Below are positions 28,427 to 36,490 of a stretch of DNA of 64,000 nt, piece by piece (position 1 is the first letter of the stretch; each line of letters starts with the position of its first letter). A program made the translations under genes and the position numbers. Below the pieces are notes generated by a model that saw nothing but the letters and a program-made list of their open reading frames with translations, ran no database searches and had not been told where the DNA came from. This DNA is from Candidatus Poribacteria bacterium (lineage in GTDB: Bacteria > Poribacteria > WGA-4E > GCA-2687025): the NCBI GenBank assembly GCA_018644665.1, contig JABGQA010000065.1, forward strand, positions 1-64,000, in the 5' to 3' direction.

Positions 28427-30325
28427 TCAGTCTCCGGGGAATGTCATGCGCAGTTCGTAGACGCCCGCGTCCGCGCGTCGCTGGATGTCGAAGCCCATCC
28501 CCTCAAAGAGCGCGAGCATGGGCCGGTTGTCCACCAGCACCTCCGCGGTGAACCCGAGCAGCCCCTGCCGCTTCGCCAGGAGCGTGAGGTAGGCGACGAG
28601 TTCCGCGCCGATGCCCGTGCGCTGCATGTCGTCTCGCACAACTACGGCGATCTCCGCCGTGCGCGTCGTCTCCTCGATGCCGTACTGACCGACGCCCAAC
28701 ACCGGCGCGCGATCCTCCTCGGACTCCACGGCGAGCAGGACCATCTCCCGCGTGTAGTCGATGACGGCGAACTGCTGCAGCCGCTCGTGCGGGACGTCCG
28801 CGCGCGCGGATATGAACCGCCGGTACAGCGACCTGTCCGACAGGGAGTAGAAGAAGTCCTTAAGCACCGGCTCGTCGCTGATTTTCACTGGCCTCAGGAA
28901 CACCTGCGAGCCGCTGCGCGTCGTGCGCCACGCCTCCATGTCCTGAGGATAGTGCCCGCGCTTGCCCGGCACGAACGCCTGGTCCGAGTAGATGAGGTTG
29001 CGCCGCTTGGCCTCCTCGATCAGCCACGGCTGGAACTTCGGGTCGGCGATGCCTATCAGCTCCATCGCGCGTTCGCGCACGTTCTTGCCGTGCAGGTAGG
29101 CGATACCGTGTTCCGTGACGACATAGCGCGTGTCGCCTCGGTTCAGAGTCACGCCGGCCCCCTCACTCAGGGCGGGGGTGATGCGTGAGACGGAGCCGTC
29201 CTCAGCGGTCGAGGGGAGGGCGAGTATGGTGACGCCGTTGCGCGCGAGGACGGCGCCGCGCATGAAGTCGGCCTGTCCGCCGATGCCGCTGTAGAAGAGG
29301 GCGCCGATGGACTCCGCCGACGCCTGCCCTGTGAGGTCGATCTCGAGCGCGCTGTTGATCGCCGTCATGTTGTCCTGGCGGGCGATCACCAGCGGGTCGT
29401 TCGTGTAGTCGATCGGCTGAAGCTGCACGCCGGGGTTGTCGTCGATGAAGTCGTACGTGGGGCGCGTGCCCATGCTGAACGACGCGACGGTCAGCCCGGG
29501 GTCGACCGTCTTGCGCGCGTTGGTGACGGCTCCGCTCTGGATGAGTTGCACGAGGCCGTCGGACAGCAACTCCGTGTGCACCCCGAGGTCGCGCTTGTCC
29601 GTCAGGTTGGCGCAGACGGCGTTTGGGATGCTGCCGTAGCCGACCTGGATGGTCGCGCCGTCCCGCACGAGTCGGGACACGTTGCGCCCGATCTCCGCGG
29701 CCAACTCGGTGTTGGCGTCCTGCGCGTACTCAAGGATCGGCTCGTCGTATTCGACGATATAGTCCACGTCCCGCACATGAATGACGCCGGAGCCGTGCGC
29801 GCGCGGCATCTGCGGGTTCGCTTGCGCGATCACCGTGCGCGCGGCCTGCGTCGCCGCGAGCGCTATGTCCACGCTGACGCCGAGGCTCATGTAGCCGTGC
29901 GCGTCCGGCGGAGAGGCCTGTATCAGCGCCACGTCGAGCGTGACGAAGCCGCGGCGGAACTGCTCGGGCACGCGGGACAGGAATATCGGTGTGTAGTCGG
30001 CGAGGCCGCTGTTGACCGCCTCGCGCGTGTGGTCGCCGACGAAGAAGGAGTTGTGACGGAAGTTGGGGCGGTACTCGCGGCGGGTGTACGGCGCCACGCC
30101 GAGCGTCCACAGGTGCAGCACTTCGGCGTCGAAGATCTCGCCGGGGTTCGACTCGACGTATCGGACGAGTTCCTCGATGAGGCGGCGAGGCTCGCCGCAG
30201 CCAGTGCTGACGAAGATGCGGTCGCCCCGGTGGATAGACCGGAACGCGTGCTGCGCGGATACAACACGGGCCGCGCCCTGCCGACCGCCGTTCTCTTCCC
30301 CCGCGCTGCGCATGGCCCTGCCCAC
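28427..30325 (-). CDS. Acetyl-CoA hydrolase/transferase fused to a GNAT domain
   Basis: N-term CoA-transferase 'GCGEPRRLIEELVRYVE', 'GIGGQADFMRGAVLARNGVTILALPST'; C-term 'VVVRDDMQRTGIGAELVAYLTLLAKRQGLLGFTAEVLVDNRPMLALFEGMGF'. Confidence 0.88.
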   Translation of the reverse strand: MGRAMRSAGEENGGRQGAARVVSAQHAFRSIHRGDRIFVSTGCGEPRRLIEELVRYVESNPGEIFDAEVLHLWTLGVAPYTRREYRPNFRHNSFFVGDHTREAVNSGLADYTPIFLSRVPEQFRRGFVTLDVALIQASPPDAHGYMSLGVSVDIALAATQAARTVIAQANPQMPRAHGSGVIHVRDVDYIVEYDEPILEYAQDANTELAAEIGRNVSRLVRDGATIQVGYGSIPNAVCANLTDKRDLGVHTELLSDGLVQLIQSGAVTNARKTVDPGLTVASFSMGTRPTYDFIDDNPGVQLQPIDYTNDPLVIARQDNMTAINSALEIDLTGQASAESIGALFYSGIGGQADFMRGAVLARNGVTILALPSTAEDGSVSRITPALSEGAGVTLNRGDTRYVVTEHGIAYLHGKNVRERAMELIGIADPKFQPWLIEEAKRRNLIYSDQAFVPGKRGHYPQDMEAWRTTRSGSQVFLRPVKISDEPVLKDFFYSLSDRSLYRRFISARADVPHERLQQFAVIDYTREMVLLAVESEEDRAPVLGVGQYGIEETTRTAEIAVVVRDDMQRTGIGAELVAYLTLLAKRQGLLGFTAEVLVDNRPMLALFEGMGFDIQRRADAGVYELRMTFPGD

Positions 30326-30633
30326 TCCCGGTACATGAGTAGCCTACAGGCAGGCTTCGCGGACAGTCTGTCCGTGGCCGTTGCGCCAAGGTGTCATGGG
30401 GATCGCCGCGCGCCGTTACCTCACGACGATCCCGCGGCGCATCGAGTAGTGCGCCCCGGCCGCGGGTTTGTGCACGTACACGCCGCTGACCTTTCGCTCA
30501 CCGAGGTCATTCGAGTCGTCCCCGCCGACGCCACGATGCGCCAGCCGGTAGTCTGATGTTTGCTCGGGGATCGCCACGGCTGTAATTGGCGGCACCCCGG
30601 GGATCAGGGGATCCCATGCGGAGTTGGTGCGCC

Positions 30634-30666
30634 CTTCCTAATCAATGTGTAATATGGTATATTAAG
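30634..30666 (+). promoter_or_regulatory. AT-rich putative promoter region upstream of the nuclease gene
   Basis: 'CCTTCCTAATCAATGTGTAATATGGTATATTAA' is an isolated AT-rich patch in very GC-rich DNA, ~65 bp upstream of ATG 30731. Confidence 0.4.
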
Positions 30667-30730
30667 CCGTCGCGGAAATCTGTGAAGCTGCTGCCCGCAT
30701 ACATTCCGCGTCGCACGGAGGGAGAGTTAG

Positions 30731-31708
30731 ATGAGCTTCGATGACTCGCTTCGGCAGGGCTATGACGAGAACTTCCTAGGGCAAGAGGCAGTCGTCCCGC
30801 TTCCCACGCCCGGCGTCGCGCTGGCGGGCGATGTGCTCGTCAACGACGGGCTGGCGGACGGCTACCGCGTCGACTACATGCACTACTCCGTCGTCATGAG
30901 CGCCACGAGCAGGCTGGCCCTGTTCTCGGCTGCCAACCTGGATCAGGGCAAGTACCGCACTGTCAAAGGGCGGAGGTGGTTCGTCGATCACAGGGTCGGG
31001 GCCGCAAACCAGATCGGCCCCGATGCCTATAGCGACAACCGGTGGGATCGCGGACACCTCACGCGCCGCACTGCCGTGACGTGGGGCTCCGCGGGCGTCG
31101 CCCGGCGCGCGAGCAACGACTCCTGCTCCTACGCGAACGCGTGTATGCAGCACGCGAACTTCAATCAGGACGAGTGGCGCGTCCCCGAGATCATCGTCCA
31201 GAAGTTCGGCAAGGACAAAGACGGCCGTCTGTGTGTGCTCACCGGCCCCGTGCTGACGGACACCGACCGCTGGTACACGCGCGAAGGCATCAGCAACGCC
31301 GTGCGCATCCCGTCGGGGTTCTGGAAGGTGGTCGCGTACATCGACAAGACGACCGGGAAGCTCGCGTGCCAGGCGTACGTCATGTACCAGGACGATCAGT
31401 CCATGGCGGACATGCGCGGGGGACGCAAGGCGAAGCCCAAGACCTACCAGGTCACGATCACGGAGGTGGAGCGCGTCACCGGGCTCGAATTCGCGGACGG
31501 GCTGTACGAGGGCAACCCGCTGTTCTACACGGCCCGGGCGGGGATCAACGAGACGGGGCCCGAAGGGTTCGTCGCGCCGAGGGGTCCTGAGGACCCGGCG
31601 TTCGAGGCCGGGGTCGTGTTCTCGCGAGAGGATCTCGATAACCCCGCCGTGGCCGGAAGACGCCGCGACATCCGCGAAGCGGCGTTGGACTCCGTGGCGA
31701 TCTCCTGA
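30731..31708 (+). CDS. DNA/RNA non-specific endonuclease (NUC1/beta-beta-alpha-Me family)
   Basis: 'DNRWDRGHLTRR' (DRGH motif) followed by 'CSYANACMQHANFNQDEW'. Confidence 0.85.
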   Translation: MSFDDSLRQGYDENFLGQEAVVPLPTPGVALAGDVLVNDGLADGYRVDYMHYSVVMSATSRLALFSAANLDQGKYRTVKGRRWFVDHRVGAANQIGPDAYSDNRWDRGHLTRRTAVTWGSAGVARRASNDSCSYANACMQHANFNQDEWRVPEIIVQKFGKDKDGRLCVLTGPVLTDTDRWYTREGISNAVRIPSGFWKVVAYIDKTTGKLACQAYVMYQDDQSMADMRGGRKAKPKTYQVTITEVERVTGLEFADGLYEGNPLFYTARAGINETGPEGFVAPRGPEDPAFEAGVVFSREDLDNPAVAGRRRDIREAALDSVAIS

Positions 31709-31784
31709 CGGCCGTTCACGCGCGAGACCGTCGGGGACTTCGAGCGTCCCGTGGCGGCCTCGCGCGCGAAACGCCCGACGCGGC

Positions 31785-32627
31785 TCAGCGAGGCTCCTCG
31801 GTCTTGACGGGCGGGACGGGCGGCGTCGGGGGCGAGGGGGGCGACGGGATGCGTGGCTGCTGTATGGCCGCCATACGTCGCCGTATCTCCTCGATGTCCG
31901 TCAGCTTGTCCGCCTGGATGTCCTCGACGACCTTCGTGATTTCCCGCTGCATCATGTCAACGCTCGATACGACCTCGGCGTGCATCCACTCGGGCATCGC
32001 CTCGCGGACGAGTTCGCCGATGTCCTTGAGTTCGCGTCCGGTTCGTGGGACGTCGGGCAGTTGTGGGTCGGGGTCGTCGAAGCCATCTTCGACATAGGCC
32101 GCCAACTGCTGCGCCGCGACGGCCACCTCACCCATCGTGCCGGATTCCTCGTCGAGGGCGTCGAACAGGTCGGCCGGGACGACGCCCGTGGCGCCCAGGC
32201 TGCCCTGAACGGCGTTGTACAATCCTGCGAGTCGGGACCGGCCGCCTCCGAGATGCCCCGTCATGCTTGCGCGCTCCGCCATCTTCCCAACCGCGCGCAG
32301 GATGTGGTGCGCCGAACGGTAGGGGTGCGTGGCGCCCTCCTCGGCGTCTTCGTGGGCGCCGTCGAGGCATTTATCGAGCAGGCCCGCCGAAACGGCAATC
32401 GCGTCATAGCCTGCATCCTCCGATAGCGGCGCGAAGGCGGCGCGATAGACCGGGTCGTCAAGCAGGCCTTCGCCGATGCAGTGCCGAGCGATGTGGTTGT
32501 ATTGGCGCACGCAACGCGTCTCGCCCCCGTCCAGGGCGCCGGTCATGGACGCGTGCTGCGCCTGTCGCGCGATGGTGTGCAGCACCTTTCGTAGCCGCGC
32601 GTGTTCCGTGTTCGGTCGATCGGTCAT
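31785..32627 (-). CDS. Uncharacterised two-repeat protein translationally coupled to the ECF sigma factor
   Basis: ATG at 32625-32627 overlaps the sigma-factor TGA (ATGA); internal duplication 'QHASMTGALDGGETRCVRQYN' / 'ERASMTGHLGGGRSRLAGLYN'. Confidence 0.75.
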   Translation of the reverse strand: MTDRPNTEHARLRKVLHTIARQAQHASMTGALDGGETRCVRQYNHIARHCIGEGLLDDPVYRAAFAPLSEDAGYDAIAVSAGLLDKCLDGAHEDAEEGATHPYRSAHHILRAVGKMAERASMTGHLGGGRSRLAGLYNAVQGSLGATGVVPADLFDALDEESGTMGEVAVAAQQLAAYVEDGFDDPDPQLPDVPRTGRELKDIGELVREAMPEWMHAEVVSSVDMMQREITKVVEDIQADKLTDIEEIRRRMAAIQQPRIPSPPSPPTPPVPPVKTEEPR

Positions 32628-33256
32628 TTTCCCGTTCCTTTCAGACATCTCCCGAGCCTCTCGCGCAGATGCTTGCGCGCCGTATGTAGTCGCCACTGAA
32701 CCGTCGTCACGGGCAGATCGAGGAAGGCCGCGATGCGCTTCTGAGGCATGTCCGCCCAGTAGTAGAGCTGCACGACCTGACGATGGTCCGCATCGAGGGC
32801 GTCCACGGCGTCGCGTAGCTGGCGCATCGTCTCGTCCGCGTCGACCTGCTGCGCTGGCGTCGCGACGAGATGCCGCGTAGACGCGAGGATCAGTTCGTCG
32901 ACGTCCTCGCGGTACTCGACGCGTCCGCCACGCCTCGCGTATTCCAGCGCCTGTCTGGACGTGATGGCGCGCAGCCACCCTCCAAACCGTGACGCGTCGT
33001 CGAGTTGTGGCAGCGCCTTAAACGCAAGTATCAGGGCGTCTTGGACGACGTCCTCCGCGGCCTCTGGCTGCCGCACGACGCGGTAAGCCACGCTGATTAG
33101 CGCCCGGCGATAACGCCGAGCCAACTCGTCGAAGGCGTCGAGGCTCCCCACTAATGCGGCGAGCACGAGCCCCTCGTCCGAGTATGTTTCGTAGGCGGTC
33201 GCCATGCGCGGTTCCTGCTGCTCACCTGTTAGGAGGGACGTGGGCGGCGGGCGCAT
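32624..33256 (-). CDS. ECF-type RNA polymerase sigma factor
   Basis: 'FDELARRYRRALISVAYRVVRQPEAAEDVVQDALILAFKAL' and 'VVQLYYWADMPQKRIAAFLDLPVTTVQWRLHTARKHLRERL'. Confidence 0.92.
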   Translation of the reverse strand: MRPPPTSLLTGEQQEPRMATAYETYSDEGLVLAALVGSLDAFDELARRYRRALISVAYRVVRQPEAAEDVVQDALILAFKALPQLDDASRFGGWLRAITSRQALEYARRGGRVEYREDVDELILASTRHLVATPAQQVDADETMRQLRDAVDALDADHRQVVQLYYWADMPQKRIAAFLDLPVTTVQWRLHTARKHLRERLGRCLKGTGK

Positions 33257-33266
33257 AGGGCGAATG

Positions 33267-34349
33267 TCACGCGATGGGGAAGGCGGACGGTCGCTCGCCT
33301 GGCTGGCGACGCACGGCGAAGAGGTCCACGGCCACCTCCTTGCCCTTTAGCGCCGTCGCCCCCAGCGCTTCGGCGGCATACGCTTCGGGCAGGTTCAGAC
33401 GGCCCATGAGGTCGCCCGATATCAGGAGATCGACCCCGAGTTCGCCACACTTCTCCTGGATGCGCGAGGTGGTGTTCACGACATCGCCGTTGTAGACGAT
33501 CTCCCGCTTGATGTCCCCGATCTGCGCGCTGATGACACGGCCACAGTGCAGCCCAGCCTTGTACTCCGGCACCACGCCATACTTCTGCCGGTACTCCTCC
33601 GCGCGGGCGGCGACCGCTTCGTTGATGAGCGTGTAGACTCGGATGCAGTTCGCGTCACGCACGCCACGATCGAGTTCCCACGTGAGCACGACCTCGTCGC
33701 CGACGTATTGGTATATCTCGGCGCGCGCCATCATGACGGGGTGAGAGATGTCGTGGAAGAAGTCGTCCAGCAGTCGGTAGTACGTCGCGCCGAGCCCCTC
33801 CGCGATGGTCGTGCTGCCCTTCAGGTCGAGAAACATGAAGACCCGGTCCTCCTCGGTGGGGCGATGGTATCGACCTCGGAGGAACTTCATCAGCACGTCC
33901 TGCCCCAGAACCCGATTGACCTGCAGGAAGAACACGACAAGAGCGAACAGGGCCAGGGAGACGACGATCAGCGTCCATTGCTCGACGTCGAGCAGAGCCA
34001 CCCAGAACTCGTCCATCGTCCTCCCGTCGCGCAGCCCAAGGACCAGGCTCAGCGTGTTGACCACGACGAACGTCCCGACAGTGTACAGGGCCGCCTTGAC
34101 GACTATCAGTCGTCCGAAGGACATCGACCGCAGGCGCCCGCCCCACCTGTCCAGCACAAACAGTTCCGATACCCCGACCAGCAATCCGATAGGGACGCCC
34201 ACGACCACGCTGTCGAACGTCAGTTCGTCGTTGTCGACGAGTTGGTACAGCACGCCCGCGCCTGCGGTGAAGGCACATATCAGCAGCAGGAGCTTCAGCT
34301 TACGCACTAACACCGGTGACACGGGCCGTCTCCTCCGGCAAGTCGTCAT
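33267..34349 (-). CDS. Membrane-anchored class III adenylate/guanylate cyclase (copy 1)
   Basis: N-term TM helices; 'FMFLDLKGSTTIAEGLGATYY...YQYVGDEVVLTW...GLHCGRVISAQIGDIKREIVYNGDVVNTTSRIQ'; start uncertain. Confidence 0.88.
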   Translation of the reverse strand: MTTCRRRRPVSPVLVRKLKLLLLICAFTAGAGVLYQLVDNDELTFDSVVVGVPIGLLVGVSELFVLDRWGGRLRSMSFGRLIVVKAALYTVGTFVVVNTLSLVLGLRDGRTMDEFWVALLDVEQWTLIVVSLALFALVVFFLQVNRVLGQDVLMKFLRGRYHRPTEEDRVFMFLDLKGSTTIAEGLGATYYRLLDDFFHDISHPVMMARAEIYQYVGDEVVLTWELDRGVRDANCIRVYTLINEAVAARAEEYRQKYGVVPEYKAGLHCGRVISAQIGDIKREIVYNGDVVNTTSRIQEKCGELGVDLLISGDLMGRLNLPEAYAAEALGATALKGKEVAVDLFAVRRQPGERPSAFPIA

Positions 34350-34413
34350 GATGGCGTCTGCGGGATCACCGCGGCCCGTGGTGGGCGGCACACATCTGGC
34401 TTCGGCACTCCCG

Positions 34414-35442
34414 CTAGCCGGCCCGGCGGCCGATGGCAAAGAGTTCCACCTGGCGCTCCTTGCCCTTCAACTCAGTGGGTCCCAATTCCTCGGCGGCATA
34501 CGCTTCGGGCAGGTCCAGGAGGCCCATCAGGTCGCCGGACACGAGGAGATCGACACCGAGTTCGCCGCACTGCTCCTGGATGCGCGACGTGGTGTTCACG
34601 ACGTCGCCGTTGTAGACGATCTCGCGCTTGATGTCGCCGATCTGGGCGCTTATCACGCGGCCACAGTGCAACCCAGCCTTGTATTCGGGCACGACGCCGT
34701 ACTTCCGGCGATACTCCTCCGCGCGCGCCGCCACTGCGTCGTCTATGAGCGTGTAGACCCGGATGCAGTTCGCGTCCTGTAGGCCTCGATCGATCTCCCA
34801 GGTGAGCACCACTTCGTCACCGACGTATTGGTAGATCTCCGCGCGCGCCGTCATGACAGGGTGCGAGATGTCGTGGAAGAAGTCGTTGAGGAGCTGATAA
34901 TACGTCGCCCCCAACCTCTCGGCGATAGTCGTACTGCCCTTCAGGTCCAGGAACATGAACACGCGATCCTCCTCCGTAGCCCGCAAGTATCGGCCGCGGA
35001 GGAACTTCATCAGGACGTCCTGGCCGACCATCCGGTTCATCTGCACGAAGAAAGCCATCATGCCGTAGGAGGCGAGCGTCACCAGTAGCAGCGCCCAGTT
35101 CTCCCCGTCCACGAGCGACACCCAGAATTCGTGGAGTTCCTTGCCTGTGAAGAGGCCCTCGAGAAACCCGATTGTGTGTGAGGTGGTGAACACGACGAGC
35201 GTGTAGATCGTCGCCTTCGCGAGTATGAGGGGGCCGAACGCGAGAGAGTGCAGTCTTCGTCCCCACGCCTCGAGAGCGAACAACTCCATGACCCCGAACG
35301 ACAGCCCGAGCAGGCCTCCGACAATGACGCTCGAAATGCCTAGTGGGTCTGGGCCCACGAGCTGGTAGAGCACGCCGACCCCAGCCATGAAGGCGCACAT
35401 CACCGCAAGCAGCTTCATCTTGCGGATCAATACCGGCGACAA
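34414..35442 (-). CDS. Membrane-anchored class III adenylate/guanylate cyclase (copy 2)
   Basis: Paralog of 33267..34349 with near-identical catalytic domain and matching TM topology. Confidence 0.9.
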   Translation of the reverse strand: MSPVLIRKMKLLAVMCAFMAGVGVLYQLVGPDPLGISSVIVGGLLGLSFGVMELFALEAWGRRLHSLAFGPLILAKATIYTLVVFTTSHTIGFLEGLFTGKELHEFWVSLVDGENWALLLVTLASYGMMAFFVQMNRMVGQDVLMKFLRGRYLRATEEDRVFMFLDLKGSTTIAERLGATYYQLLNDFFHDISHPVMTARAEIYQYVGDEVVLTWEIDRGLQDANCIRVYTLIDDAVAARAEEYRRKYGVVPEYKAGLHCGRVISAQIGDIKREIVYNGDVVNTTSRIQEQCGELGVDLLVSGDLMGLLDLPEAYAAEELGPTELKGKERQVELFAIGRRAG

Positions 35443-35476
35443 GGGCCATCTCCTCAGACAGCTCGGCGCGCGCAGG

Positions 35477-36361
35477 TCAGCGCGCGCCGTTCAGTTCCGC
35501 GCGCCACTTGCGCGTCTCCTCGAGGACATCGTCCCGCCCGTCGAACGGCTTGTAGGCCACGCGCGCGCGGAACCCGTACGTCTCGCCGACGGCGTAGTCC
35601 GGGATGAGATACTGGAAATCCCACGCGGGATTCGTCGTTCGCGCCTCCGAGGAGTCGCCGCCTCCGCTCGGAGAGTGCGAGAAGCGGACGCCGCTCATCC
35701 GATCGAACATCAGGATGTACGCCATCCCATGGAAGCGGGCGTAGTAGAACGGCTCGTCGAACCGGAACGGCGATTCGTTCGAGTAGAGCATGTCCGGGTG
35801 ATCGCCGGTGAACTCGGGCATGCGCTCGTCGTCGGCGTTCGGCAGGACGGTGCTCTCATCGTTGTGGCGCTGCGTGCAGAACTGCGCCCAGCGATCCCGG
35901 CTCAGGAAGTAGATGCTCTTGTCGAGCGGGGCGTTGATGTAACTCGCCCAGAACAGGCCGATGTAGCCGTGGCGGTAGACATCCTCGTGGGCGACGCACT
36001 CGAAGGTCATGTCGATGTAGTGCGGGGCGCGTAGGGTGAACGTCGTCGTGCTTTCGAGCCGGAAGTGGGGTGTCGGCGGCTGATGCAGCCTCGCCGTGCT
36101 CGCGTCGACGCGCTCGAAGGTCATCGGCGCCGTGCGCGGCTCGAAGATGAGACCGCGATCGAAGGCGGCCCCGTCGAACACGTGCTCCAGGTTGAGACCC
36201 GAGTACGCAGGCACGAACAGCGTCTCGTCCTCGTGCCGGGACGTGAGGGAGAAGACCCCGTTGTACCCGGCGCGATGCGCGCCGTGCTCGCCGTTGTCGC
36301 CGATCACGGCGGTGAGATCGCCGACGCTGAACCTGTCGCATGCCATGCGCATACCTCCCAT
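35477..36361 (-). CDS. Conserved hypothetical protein
   Basis: 294-aa ORF with coherent composition; family not assigned. Confidence 0.65.
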   Translation of the reverse strand: MGGMRMACDRFSVGDLTAVIGDNGEHGAHRAGYNGVFSLTSRHEDETLFVPAYSGLNLEHVFDGAAFDRGLIFEPRTAPMTFERVDASTARLHQPPTPHFRLESTTTFTLRAPHYIDMTFECVAHEDVYRHGYIGLFWASYINAPLDKSIYFLSRDRWAQFCTQRHNDESTVLPNADDERMPEFTGDHPDMLYSNESPFRFDEPFYYARFHGMAYILMFDRMSGVRFSHSPSGGGDSSEARTTNPAWDFQYLIPDYAVGETYGFRARVAYKPFDGRDDVLEETRKWRAELNGAR

Positions 36362-36490
36362 CAGGCGGTTCGGGGCGAGTCGCAGCTTACGACGGTTCTC
36401 GTGCGCGCAGAAGCGCGGCGTTGCGGTCGCGCTTGTGTTGGTCTATCACTGGAACGCGTCGCACACGATGCCTCACGGGAAAGCCGTACA

